Shown: positions 16,630-24,559, numbered from the stretch's first letter. The stretch is DNA of 64,000 bases from CAVPCZ01 sp963779225 (GCA_963779225.1 CAVZWW010000001.1:1-64000); one strand, 5' to 3'. The notes: a model not told the origin generated them from the letters alone. Program-made: numbers and translations.

Positions 16630-16778
16630 TATCGACCAACAAAGGGATCCGTCCTCTGCGACGTCAGTTCCTGAAAACCGTGATGGCATTGCCCGTGGCG
16701 GGCGCACTCGGTACGTTGACGAATATCCAGAACGCACTTTCCCAGCAGAAGCCCGATCGCAAGGAGGAGCCGGCATAG
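16611..16778 (+). CDS. 55-residue Tat-signal peptide ORF (probable truncated gene)
   Basis: Starting inside the last codons of the upstream oxidoreductase, this frame encodes a polar leader, a twin-arginine motif and hydrophobic core (LRRQFLKTVMALPVAGALG) and then NALSQQKPDRKEEPA and a stop. It is a complete Tat signal with only about a dozen residues of mature protein. GGAG lies 16 bases before the ATG. Either the body of an exported protein was deleted, or it encodes a very small exported peptide. The strong terminator 10 bases later implies it is the last gene of the cluster. Confidence 0.5.
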   Translation: MGTEDLISTNKGIRPLRRQFLKTVMALPVAGALGTLTNIQNALSQQKPDRKEEPA

Positions 16779-16787
16779 GACAACAAA

Positions 16788-16819
16788 GAACAAGCCCCGC
16801 CGGACGGCGGGGCTTGTTC
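16788..16819. terminator. Strong bidirectional terminator
   Basis: A perfect 14-bp stem: GAACAAGCCCCGCC (16788-16801) pairs with GGCGGGGCTTGTTC (16806-16819) around a GGAC loop. It lies between the end of the plus-strand sugar cluster and the convergent aldolase gene and can serve both. Confidence 0.9.
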
Positions 16820-16844
16820 TCCTGCATGCAGAGGGGGACGATAG

Positions 16845-17837
16845 TCAGGCCCTGTTCGCGCTACCCAGCACATTGATGATTTTGTGTTTGTACAGTTCTT
16901 TGAGCCGATCACGGGCCGGTCCGAGGTATTTGCGGGGATCAAATTCGGCCGGGTTGTCCACAAAGGCTTTCCGGATTGCGGCAGTCATGGCCAGACGGCC
17001 ATCGGAGTCGATGTTGACCTTACAGACCGCCGATGCGGCGGCGCGCCGGAGCTGCTCCTCCGGAATGCCGACGGCATCCTTCAGCTTCCCGCCGTTGCTG
17101 TTGATGATCTTCACCAGCTCGGGCGGAACCGAAGAGGCGCCGTGCAACACTATGGGGAATCCCGGAATCCGCTTCTCCACCTCTTCAAGGATGTCAAAAC
17201 GAAGGGGAGGAGGAACAAGTACACCGTCGGCATTGCGGGTGCACTGTTCGGGCTTGAACTTGTTTGCGCCATGGGAGGTCCCGATGGAGATCGCGAGGGA
17301 ATCCACCCCCGTTTTCTTTACGAAATCCTCCACCTCCTCGGGTCTTGTATAGTTCGTGACCTCGCTCGACACGTCGTCTTCAATGCCCGCCAGGACACCC
17401 AGTTCCCCCTCCACGGAAACATCATGTTGGTGGGCGTATTCCACCACCTGACGTGTCAGCTCGACATTCTTTGCGTATGGATGGTGGGAGCCGTCGATCA
17501 TCACGGACGAGAACCCGGATTCGACGCAGGACTTGCAGAGCTCGAAGGTGTCGCCATGGTCGAGGTGGAGAACAATCGGAATGGAATAACCCAGTTCCCG
17601 TGCATAATCCACCGCGCCTTTTGCCAGGTGCTTGAGCAGTGTCTGGTTTGCATATTTCCGGGCACCGCTCGATACCTGCAGGAGGACGGGAGATTTGGTC
17701 TCCACGCACGCCCCGATAATTGCCTGCAGCTGCTCAAGATTATTGAAGTTGAATGCCGGAATGGCATAACCGCCTTTGACGGCGTTCTGGAACAGCTCCT
17801 TCGAATTGACCAGCCCGAGTTCCTTGTAGTGCGTCAT
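16845..17837 (-). CDS. fba: Class II fructose-bisphosphate aldolase
   Basis: A protein of 330 residues. Zinc and substrate motifs of the class II family are all visible: AIPAFNFNNLEQLQAI, VLHLDHGDTFELC (zinc His and catalytic Asp), VMIDGSHHPYAKN, VEGELGVLAG, AISIGTSHGANKF, VLHGASSVP and KVNIDSDGRLA. It cleaves fructose 1,6-bisphosphate to dihydroxyacetone phosphate and glyceraldehyde 3-phosphate (or the reverse) in glycolysis and gluconeogenesis. It is a lone gene. A class I aldolase is also present at 58718-59773. Confidence 0.95.
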   Translation of the reverse strand: MTHYKELGLVNSKELFQNAVKGGYAIPAFNFNNLEQLQAIIGACVETKSPVLLQVSSGARKYANQTLLKHLAKGAVDYARELGYSIPIVLHLDHGDTFELCKSCVESGFSSVMIDGSHHPYAKNVELTRQVVEYAHQHDVSVEGELGVLAGIEDDVSSEVTNYTRPEEVEDFVKKTGVDSLAISIGTSHGANKFKPEQCTRNADGVLVPPPLRFDILEEVEKRIPGFPIVLHGASSVPPELVKIINSNGGKLKDAVGIPEEQLRRAAASAVCKVNIDSDGRLAMTAAIRKAFVDNPAEFDPRKYLGPARDRLKELYKHKIINVLGSANRA

Positions 17838-17965
17838 TGTCCGTTGTGCTTTCGTGATGTGAAGAGTTCACTACAAGGTATTTGAATATCTTATGCAAAT
17901 CAACCCCCACACACCAACTCCTTCTACCTAATTGCTTTTCCTCCGGCGATTTCCTACACTCCTGC

Positions 17966-18415
17966 ATGATCCAGAATGCCAATTCGCCTCTCTCCTGGCC
18001 CATTCTTCTCGCGCTTGCCCTGATCCTTCCGCTTCAGACGGGGCCGACGAGGCCGTCATTTCCTCCGGCCGGACCGCGCGTGATTTTCTATTCACCGACG
18101 ATAGCCGAGCGGGATTCGATCATCCGCATTGAAGGAGCTGATATCGCACAGTTGCTGGATGACTTTGACTACTACTCCGGCAGGGCAAGCTCCTTCCTCC
18201 GGCAAAACAGCATCCGCGCGGAGTTCACGTCTGACCTGCTGATTCCTGTGCGCGGTCGCGAGGGACGCATCCGCCTTGTTGAACGTACACAGCTGGAGGA
18301 TATCTTCGGAGCCATTCTGACCGACGGAGTTCAGGAACCCCGTGTTCTTCCCGGGGTGGTGAGCGATGAGGAGTTTGTTGCTGAAGTGACGAGTTTCTAT
18401 CTGCTGAAGAAGTAA
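17966..18415 (+). CDS. Hypothetical exported protein
   Basis: A protein of 149 residues from ATG 17966, which opens with a hydrophobic segment (WPILLALALILPLQTG) that could be a signal peptide or anchor. The remainder (VIFYSPTIAERDSIIRIEGA, LLDDFDYYSGRASSFLRQN) is mixed alpha/beta, with no family recognised. Upstream sequence lacks a clear Shine-Dalgarno, so the start is uncertain. It stands between two minus-strand units. Confidence 0.55.
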   Translation: MIQNANSPLSWPILLALALILPLQTGPTRPSFPPAGPRVIFYSPTIAERDSIIRIEGADIAQLLDDFDYYSGRASSFLRQNSIRAEFTSDLLIPVRGREGRIRLVERTQLEDIFGAILTDGVQEPRVLPGVVSDEEFVAEVTSFYLLKK

Positions 18416-18474
18416 CCGCTGCATTCGCTCTACGGCAGCTGGATTGCCAGCACCCGGCAGGGGCGAAGAATCAT

Positions 18475-18951
18475 TTACGGGGTTTCCGACTCCATCGCTG
18501 CCAGAATCCGTTTCACCTCACGTACCACCGCCGGAATCGCCCCCTGCACCGCAGGTGACAGTTCTGTCTCCATCTCCTGGAGATCCGCAACAGAAACCGT
18601 AATAAGATGGATATCAGGAAGTTTTCCGACGAGGATGGCGGACTCGATCAGGTCACGGAGCCCGATGTCGTGGGCGCTGAGGGCGCGTGGAAACTCCCGG
18701 GCAAAGCGGGGGCGCAGTACGCGCACGGTACCCGGAGGCTGTCCGTCCATGGTTGCGTCAATCAACACGACGACCGGATAGTCCTGCAGGTAGGAAAGCA
18801 GATGGAATCCTCCCGTGCCGCCATCCACCAGCGCGACGCGGGGCGCGAGGGGCTCGCGCTCCAGTGCATGGACGACATGGACCCCCACACCTTCATCGCC
18901 CAGAAGGAAATTGCCGACACCGAGGATGAGCACGGAGGGAGCGGCTGGCAT
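18475..18951 (-). CDS. hyaD: [NiFe]-hydrogenase maturation endopeptidase (HyaD/HupD family)
   Basis: A protein of 158 residues with the start placed at 18951, just before VLILGVGNFLLGDEGVGVHV, the nickel-binding signature of the family (the Glu of GDEG is a metal ligand). VALVDGGTGGFHLL and VVLIDATMDGQPPGTV supply the second conserved Asp, and SAHDIGLRDLI the conserved His. These proteases remove the C-terminal peptide of the large subunit after nickel insertion. It is the last gene of the hydrogenase operon, serving the large subunit at 19728-21446. Confidence 0.9.
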   Translation of the reverse strand: MPAAPSVLILGVGNFLLGDEGVGVHVVHALEREPLAPRVALVDGGTGGFHLLSYLQDYPVVVLIDATMDGQPPGTVRVLRPRFAREFPRALSAHDIGLRDLIESAILVGKLPDIHLITVSVADLQEMETELSPAVQGAIPAVVREVKRILAAMESETP

Positions 18952-19031
18952 GAGTGGGGGTATTTCCGGATTCTGCAATGGAGAGTCCCGGGGGCGGACC
19001 GGCACTGCAGGCCCGCCCCGGGAGTGGTGGA

Positions 19032-19718
19032 TTACCTGGGTTTGGTGTGCGACCACTTCTCTACGAACTTCCAGCCTCCCGCCATCGACGAAAGAATTCC
19101 GCGTCCTTCGACGTAATCATGGTAGAACACCAGATAGACGTGGACAATCGAGAAAAGAATGAAGAACCACATCATCATGTGGTGCCACTGGCGGACGGCG
19201 AAGTCGCCTCCCATGAGCGGGACGATCCAGGCAAAAGCGTGAGGCAGGGCCGCGTTGCTCATAGCTGCATACATGCCGAATCCGGTAACGCACTGGAAGA
19301 GAAACGCCAGGAATGTGAGGAAGTAGGTGAAGCCCGCCACCGCATTATGGCCGATGGATTCGATCGGTTTCGAGGCGGACTGGAGGATGTCCACCCTGAG
19401 AACATCGGCCGCTTCGCGGAGCTGGACCTTGCGGAAGGGGAGGAAGTTCTGCCAGCGCGCATATCGATTCCCCACGAAACCCCAGTAGAGCCGGAAGACG
19501 AAGTTAAAGAAAAAGAGGAACGCCGCCACGAAGTGAATGAAGCGGACCGTTCCGAACCAGTAGCTGTACGAAGCCTCGGCGGCATTGACGATGGCCAGGG
19601 GTTTCCCGATGATGTAGCCCGTCACCACAAGGGCCAGCACGGCAAGCGCATTCAGCCAGTGGTAGAAGCGCACCGGAAGCTGCCAGACATAGACCCGGCG
19701 GATGGAGGTGATTTCCAT
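19032..19718 (-). CDS. hyaC: [NiFe]-hydrogenase b-type cytochrome subunit
   Basis: A protein of 228 residues with AGGAGG before the start. It has four membrane segments (ALAVLALVVTGYIIG, FIHFVAAFLFFFNFVFRLYW, FTYFLTFLAFLFQCVTGFGM, HHMMMWFFILFSIVHVYLVF). Haem-ligand histidines sit in FYHWLN, FIHF and HHMMMW-HVYL, and the C-terminal HDYVEGRGILSSM motif is usual. The protein anchors the dimer to the membrane and passes electrons from H2 to quinone. It is ten bases from the large-subunit gene. Confidence 0.93.
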   Translation of the reverse strand: MEITSIRRVYVWQLPVRFYHWLNALAVLALVVTGYIIGKPLAIVNAAEASYSYWFGTVRFIHFVAAFLFFFNFVFRLYWGFVGNRYARWQNFLPFRKVQLREAADVLRVDILQSASKPIESIGHNAVAGFTYFLTFLAFLFQCVTGFGMYAAMSNAALPHAFAWIVPLMGGDFAVRQWHHMMMWFFILFSIVHVYLVFYHDYVEGRGILSSMAGGWKFVEKWSHTKPR

Positions 19719-19727
19719 GGCGGCCTC

Positions 19728-21446
19728 CTAGTACGCGTCGATGTGATGGACGTAGGTTCCCTTCTCGTCGTACAGATGCACCGCGCAGGCGATACAGGGA
19801 TCGAACGAGTGGATTGTGCGCAGTACCTCGAGCGGTTGTTCGGGATTCTCGACGGGCGTACCCAGCAATGAAGCCTCATAGGCAGAGCGCTGTCCCTCTG
19901 CGTCGCGAGGGGAGGCGTTCCATGTGCTGGGCACGACCAGCTGGTAGTTGTCGATCTTCTTGTCCTTGATGACGATCCAATGTGCCAGCGCGCCGCGCGG
20001 GGCCTCGGTCATGCCGACACCCTTTGCCTCAGCCGGCCAGGTGTCGGGATCCCACCGTGCGTTGTTGAACATACGCGTGTCGCCGTTCTTAATGTTGGAC
20101 AGGAACTGCGTGTAGAATTCCTTTGCCCACCCGGCGATGAGTTGAGTCTCGATGCCCCGTGCCGCAGTGCGTCCGAGTGTGGAGAACAGCGCCGCCACGG
20201 GCACGTCCAGGGCCTTCAGTGCGCCGTTGACCGCTTCCTTCACCTCCGCATGTCCTGAAGCATAGGCAACAAGCAGGCGTGCAAGGGGGCCAACCTCCAT
20301 CGGATGCCCTTTCCAGCGCGGGGTTTTGAGCCAGCTGTATTTCTTGGTGACATCAAGGTACTCGTACGGTGGCTTCGGGCCTGTATAAAAGAGTTCTGTT
20401 TCGCCCGACCAGGGGTGCAAGCCCGTGTTGTCGCCGGCGGAATACTCGTACCAGGAGTGGGAGATGAACTCCTGCACCTGCGCGACATCTCTGCAATCTA
20501 TCGGGAGAACCTCGGCGAGATTCCGGTTCATGATGATACCGCGCGGGAATTTGAACTTCGACGGATCGTCATAGCCGTTCACCGGCAGATCGCCGTACGC
20601 CATATAGTTCTGGAGTCCGCCGCCGATCGCCCCCCAGTCCTTGTAAAACCCCGCCACCGCCAGGAGATCGGGGATATAGACCTGTTCCACGAACGCCGCC
20701 GCATCATCGAATAATTTGCCGACCAGGGCCAGGCGCTCGGCGTTCAGCGCATTGGATTCGTTGATATTTACCGAGCAGGGAACGCCACCCACCAGGTAGT
20801 TCGGATGCGGATTCTTGCCGCCGAAGACCGTATGCACTTTGACGATCTCCTTCTGCCACTCCAGTGCTTCCAGGTAGTGTGCCACGCCCAGCAGGTTCAC
20901 CTCCGCCGGCAGTTTGTATGCCCCATGGCCCCAGTACCCGTTTGCGAAAATACCGAGCTGTCCGCTTTTCACGAATGCGGCGATGCGCTTCTGCACGTCT
21001 GCAAAGTATCCGGGCGAACTCTTCGGCCACCGGGAGATGCTCTGGGCGATCTCCGAGGTCTTTTTCGGATCGGCGCCGAGCGCGCTCACGACGTCCACCC
21101 AGTCCAGTGCGTGAAGGTGATAGAAGTGTACCACGTGGTCCTGCAGATATTGTGCGCAGAACATCAGATTGCGGACCAGCTCCGCGTTGGGGGGCACGGT
21201 GATACCCAGTGCGTCTTCGACTGTTCGCACGGACGCGAGGGCATGCACGGTGGTGCACACGCCGCAGGCGCGTTCGGTGAACGCCCATGCGTCGCGCGGG
21301 TCGCGTCCCCTGAGAATGCGTTCGAACCCGCGCACCATGGTCCCCGCGCTGTACGCGTCAACAATTTTGCCGTCCTTCACCTCAATCTCGATGCGGAGGT
21401 GCCCCTCGATGCGGGTAATCGGATCGATAACGATGCGGTTGGACAT
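19728..21446 (-). CDS. hyaB: Uptake [NiFe]-hydrogenase large subunit
   Basis: A protein of 572 residues, the usual length. The L1 motif (ERACGVCTTVHALASVRTVE) and the L2 motif DPCIACAVH at 549-557 give the four nickel-binding cysteines. The 15 residues after His557 form the peptide removed during maturation. IDPITRIEGHLRIEIEV is the conserved N-terminus. AAGGAGG precedes the start, and the ATG shares one base with the stop of the small-subunit gene. The protein holds the Ni-Fe(CN)2CO site that oxidises H2. No hypABCDEF genes for cofactor assembly are in the window. Confidence 0.97.
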   Translation of the reverse strand: MSNRIVIDPITRIEGHLRIEIEVKDGKIVDAYSAGTMVRGFERILRGRDPRDAWAFTERACGVCTTVHALASVRTVEDALGITVPPNAELVRNLMFCAQYLQDHVVHFYHLHALDWVDVVSALGADPKKTSEIAQSISRWPKSSPGYFADVQKRIAAFVKSGQLGIFANGYWGHGAYKLPAEVNLLGVAHYLEALEWQKEIVKVHTVFGGKNPHPNYLVGGVPCSVNINESNALNAERLALVGKLFDDAAAFVEQVYIPDLLAVAGFYKDWGAIGGGLQNYMAYGDLPVNGYDDPSKFKFPRGIIMNRNLAEVLPIDCRDVAQVQEFISHSWYEYSAGDNTGLHPWSGETELFYTGPKPPYEYLDVTKKYSWLKTPRWKGHPMEVGPLARLLVAYASGHAEVKEAVNGALKALDVPVAALFSTLGRTAARGIETQLIAGWAKEFYTQFLSNIKNGDTRMFNNARWDPDTWPAEAKGVGMTEAPRGALAHWIVIKDKKIDNYQLVVPSTWNASPRDAEGQRSAYEASLLGTPVENPEQPLEVLRTIHSFDPCIACAVHLYDEKGTYVHHIDAY

Positions 21447-22567
21447 CAGGCACCTCCTTTCGTATCGTCATGGCCGTGTTGGGAGCTTTTGATTTCACCC
21501 TTGATCAATTTCCGTTTCCTGATGTTTGTCGAGACGGCATGTGCGGCTATGCCTGCGACGGTTGCCACGCCCAGGGCGACGCCCACGTCATCCGCCGTTG
21601 TCTCGATCCCGAATCCCGGGAACGATGCAAGATGCCGGTAGAATGGGCCGTTGTCCCAGAAATTGGCCTCGCTGCATCCGATGCAGCCGTGGCCCGACTG
21701 TATGGGGTAGCTGACGCCGTTATTCCACCGCATTACGCCGCACGCGTTATAGGTAACGGGCCCCCTGCAGCCCACCTGGTAGAGGCAATATCCCCGTTTC
21801 GCATTTTCATCGTCGAACGAATTCACGAAGAGGCCCGCGTCATAGTTCGGCCGGCGGTAGCAGGTATCGTGGACGCGGCGTGAATAGAACGCCTGCGGGC
21901 GTCCGAGTCCGTCGAGGTGCGGGATGCTTCCGAACGCAAGCAGGTGCACGATGGTCCCGGCCATGACTTCCGCGATGGGTGGACAGCCCGGAACGTTGAT
22001 GATCGGCTTTCCCGTGATGATCTTGTGCACGGGAGTGGCACCGGTCGGATTCGGTTTCGCCGCCTGGATGCAGCCGTTCGACGCGCAACTTCCCCATGCG
22101 ACGATGGCCTTTGCGCCTTCAGCGGCCTCCTTCACGATATCCAGTGCCGTGCGGCCGCCGATGCAGCAATACACTCCATCCGCTGCGGTCGGGATGGACC
22201 CTTCGACCAGCATCAGGTATTCACCCCTGTACTTCGTCATCGTGGCATGCAACGCTTCTTCAGCCTGCTTACCGGCCGCAGCCTGCAATGTCTCGGAGTA
22301 GTCAAGAGAGATCTTGTCCAGGATAATGTCCGATACAATCGGGTGCGACGACCGGATGAAGGACTCGCTGCAACAGGTGCATTCCTGGAAATGGAACCAG
22401 ACGACCGGAAGACGTGGTTTTGTGTCAAGCGCTTTGATGACCTGCGCCAGGCCCGACGACTGAATGCCGGCGGCCGCGGCGATCCATCCGCAGAATCTGA
22501 TGAAGTCACGCCGCGAATATCCCTGCAACTGCGCATGCTCCCAGATGGTGAGAGGCGTTTCGCTCAT
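21446..22567 (-). CDS. hyaA: Uptake [NiFe]-hydrogenase small subunit, O2-tolerant six-cysteine type
   Basis: A protein of 373 residues with AAGGAGG upstream and a Tat signal (SRRDFIRFCGWIAAAAGIQ). The proximal cluster cysteines are Cys63, Cys65, Cys66, Cys161, Cys166 and Cys195. Shifted by 46 they fall exactly on positions 17, 19, 20, 115, 120 and 149 of E. coli Hyd-1, so both supernumerary cysteines (19 and 120) are present (ECTCCSES and GSCASNGC). Medial and distal clusters are in DTCYRRP, CLYQVGCRGP and SGHGCIGCSEANFWD. A C-terminal membrane anchor follows (VGVALGVATVAGIAAHAV). This is a group 1d-like periplasmic uptake hydrogenase. Confidence 0.97.
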   Translation of the reverse strand: MSETPLTIWEHAQLQGYSRRDFIRFCGWIAAAAGIQSSGLAQVIKALDTKPRLPVVWFHFQECTCCSESFIRSSHPIVSDIILDKISLDYSETLQAAAGKQAEEALHATMTKYRGEYLMLVEGSIPTAADGVYCCIGGRTALDIVKEAAEGAKAIVAWGSCASNGCIQAAKPNPTGATPVHKIITGKPIINVPGCPPIAEVMAGTIVHLLAFGSIPHLDGLGRPQAFYSRRVHDTCYRRPNYDAGLFVNSFDDENAKRGYCLYQVGCRGPVTYNACGVMRWNNGVSYPIQSGHGCIGCSEANFWDNGPFYRHLASFPGFGIETTADDVGVALGVATVAGIAAHAVSTNIRKRKLIKGEIKSSQHGHDDTKGGA

Positions 22568-22715
22568 GAGGACCTCCTTGATATGAGAGAGTGATCAGAA
22601 GCCACAAGTGTCATTCAGAACCGGCGGTTGGAACCGGTGGTATCCGGGGATCGGGTGCAGAAACAGCCGGGCGGACTCGTGCGACCGGGAGGTCGGGAGA
22701 ACCGAAAAGAGGGTT

Positions 22716-22730
22716 ACAAAAGTGATGCCA
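22716..22730 (-). promoter_or_regulatory. Sigma-54-type promoter of the hydrogenase operon
   Basis: On the minus strand TGGCAT, five bases, TTGT gives the -24/-12 layout of sigma-54 promoters (TGGCAC-N5-TTGC) with GG and T at the right 15-base spacing and one weak position in each half. It lies about 150 bases before the hyaA start. A sigma-54 activator gene lies upstream. Confidence 0.6.
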
Positions 22731-22781
22731 CTTCAAATCGCCCCGATTGACACAAACTGGAGGGATGTAGAGATACGATGA

Positions 22782-22815
22782 GCGGTTTTCCGCAGGTCAC
22801 GTGCGGGATTCCGCA
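22782..22815. promoter_or_regulatory. Tandem dyads, candidate activator binding sites
   Basis: GCGG-TTTT-CCGC (22782-22793) and TGCGG-GATT-CCGCA (22802-22815) share the core GCGG-N4-CCGC. Their centres are 21 bp apart, two helical turns, so both face the same side of the helix. They lie about 50-85 bases upstream of the -24 element, the usual place for enhancer sites of sigma-54 activators. Confidence 0.6.
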
Positions 22816-22836
22816 GCCTACATTCGAGGGATCACC

Positions 22837-23097
22837 TTACTCCGCGGATTTCCGAAATCCGGCTGCGGTTGAGAAATGCGGGGGAGGTGTGTCCGGATTC
22901 ACCGTCAGATGCGCGTGAGAGATTTCCCCTTCCACCTGCAGGGTATCTCCGAGATGCGCCGTATCATGAGTTCTGGAAGGAACTTCAATATCGCCTTCCG
23001 TGATTCTCAGGCGGAGAAGGTGTACTCCATCCACCTCGAGCGACTCAATCACTCTGCCGCGCAGGCGGCATGTCCCGGCCTTCTGTGTTCTCTTCAT
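22837..23097 (-). CDS. Small beta-rich protein beside the hydrogenase operon (possible OB-fold accessory)
   Basis: A protein of 86 residues. The pattern GTCRLRGRVIESLEVDGVHL, LRLRITEGDIEVPSR, GDTLQVEGEISHAHL alternates like a small beta barrel and faintly recalls HypC/HupF-type proteins (G-D-x-V/L near the end of the barrel). It lacks the N-terminal MCxxxP that HypC needs, so it is not a standard HypC. It lies between the activator gene and the operon promoter, on the same strand. Function unknown; an RNA- or metal-related accessory role is only a guess. Confidence 0.55.
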   Translation of the reverse strand: MKRTQKAGTCRLRGRVIESLEVDGVHLLRLRITEGDIEVPSRTHDTAHLGDTLQVEGEISHAHLTVNPDTPPPHFSTAAGFRKSAE

Positions 23098-23183
23098 GTG
23101 CCCTGGGAATCCCTGATACCGGGAGGATTACACACTCTATGCCAGGAAGGAGGAGGGCAAACCGGGATCGTCGGGAGGCGCCG

Positions 23184-24170
23184 TCAGGAATCGGAGCCGG
23201 TGTGGTTGTCCAGATTATACTTCTTGAGTTTGTCGCGGAGCGTCGAGAGGCTCATGCCGAGCTTCCGTGCGGCATGTGTCCGGTTGCCGTGAGCCTCTTC
23301 CATCGTGCGGCGGAGAAGATTGGTTTCCAGGCAAGCCACAACCTCATCAAAGGTCATGTTGCCTTCGACGAAGCAGCGGTCGCACATTTTTATCATCATC
23401 CCCAGCGGGTTCTCTTCGCGGATTTCCGATGGAAGATCCTCAACCCGTATGCGGCCGTTTCCAAACAGCAGTATCCGCTGTATCGTATTTCTGAGTTCAC
23501 GGATGTTTCCGGGCCACGAATACCGGACAAAGACCTTCATGGCATCATCATCCACGGTTATACCGGTGTCCGGCGAGAAGCGGCGGACAAAATGTTCCAC
23601 GAGAGCCGGGATGTCGATAGGCCGCTCGCGTAACGGCGGGATGACGAGGGGGACGACGTTGATACGGTAGAAGAGGTCCGGGCGAAAGAGCTTCTGTTCC
23701 ACAAGATTCCGCAGATCCACTTTCGACGCGGTGATAAGGCGGACGTCAATCGGGATGGGCGTGGTCCCGCCAACACGCATCAGCTCGTGTGATTCAAGGA
23801 CCCGGAGAAGCTTCGACTGCAACATGATAGGAAAATCGTCGATATCGTCCAGAAAGATGCTCCCGGTGTGTGCGAGCTCGAACAAACCTTTCTTCTCGTT
23901 GGATGCGCTCGTGTACGCTCCCTTGTCGTGACCGAATAGCTCACTTTCCAGGAGATCCGGTGGAAGGGCGGCGAGACCGACTTTGATAAACGGCCTCAGG
24001 GCACGGGGGCTGGTGTGATGGATGTATTCCGCAAAGAGTTCTTTCCCTACGCCTGTTTCCCCGATGAGGAGAACGGACGGATCCGCAGTGGCAATGGTGT
24101 CGATCCGGGCGACGATCGAGCGAATCGCCTCGCTTTGAGCGATGAGGGATATGGAGTGAGTGGCGCGCAT
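23184..24170 (-). CDS. Sigma-54-dependent activator of PspF-like architecture
   Basis: A protein of 328 residues if started at 24170 (MRATHSISL); 24281 would add 37 residues of no known domain. It has no receiver, GAF or PAS domain. The AAA+ core shows Walker A GETGVGKE (37-44), ELFGHDKGAYTSAS in place of the sigma-54 contact loop GAFTGA, Walker B SIFLDDID where most members have FLDEI, VRLITASKVDL, FRPDLFYRINVVPLVIPPLR and SWPGNIRELRN. A Fis-type helix-turn-helix ends it (THAARKLGMSLSTLRDKLKK). It probably binds the dyads at 22782-22815 and activates the hydrogenase promoter; control would need a partner protein, as PspF needs PspA. A CDRC pair near residue 268 is unusual. Confidence 0.85.
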   Translation of the reverse strand: MRATHSISLIAQSEAIRSIVARIDTIATADPSVLLIGETGVGKELFAEYIHHTSPRALRPFIKVGLAALPPDLLESELFGHDKGAYTSASNEKKGLFELAHTGSIFLDDIDDFPIMLQSKLLRVLESHELMRVGGTTPIPIDVRLITASKVDLRNLVEQKLFRPDLFYRINVVPLVIPPLRERPIDIPALVEHFVRRFSPDTGITVDDDAMKVFVRYSWPGNIRELRNTIQRILLFGNGRIRVEDLPSEIREENPLGMMIKMCDRCFVEGNMTFDEVVACLETNLLRRTMEEAHGNRTHAARKLGMSLSTLRDKLKKYNLDNHTGSDS

Positions 24171-24559
24171 CGGGGGATTCCCCAAAACATACGTAAAGAG
24201 CCGGCACAAGTCAACTATAGAAAAGAATGTCAAGAGAAAACACTTCACCATCAACGAAAGAATGCCTTCGTTCTCTGACATTCCGCCACACTTTCGGGGC
24301 TGAGCGCAATGTATGCGATCGTGTCCCTGTCGTTGAAGAGTCTTGCTTTGCGCGGGTGCGTGTTCTATTCAACTATCTGAGCTCTCTATGGGCTACGGCA
24401 AATTCGAGTATACACGGGAGGGGGTTAACCAAATGGCTGGCGTCTGCACATACCGCAACTGGAGCGGACGGCAACTGGAGCGGACGGCAACATGTGCCGG
24501 GGGTCCAGGCCCGCAGAAGCCAGTTGTATTTTCGCGGCCCCTTCGGTACATTGTGTTCC
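24171..24559. other. Intergenic region between divergent genes
   Basis: About 390 bases between the activator and the plus-strand T9SS protein. No gene was accepted. It contains a 16-bp direct repeat (AACTGGAGCGGACGGC, twice, near 24459-24490). Promoters for both sides must lie here, but I see no clear consensus. Confidence 0.4.

Noticed and set aside
16884..17885. 333-codon plus-strand frame opposite fba
   Set aside because: Antisense shadow of a clear aldolase gene.
18954..19871. 305-codon plus-strand frame opposite the hydrogenase cytochrome gene
   Set aside because: Shadow; the minus strand encodes membrane helices and haem histidines.
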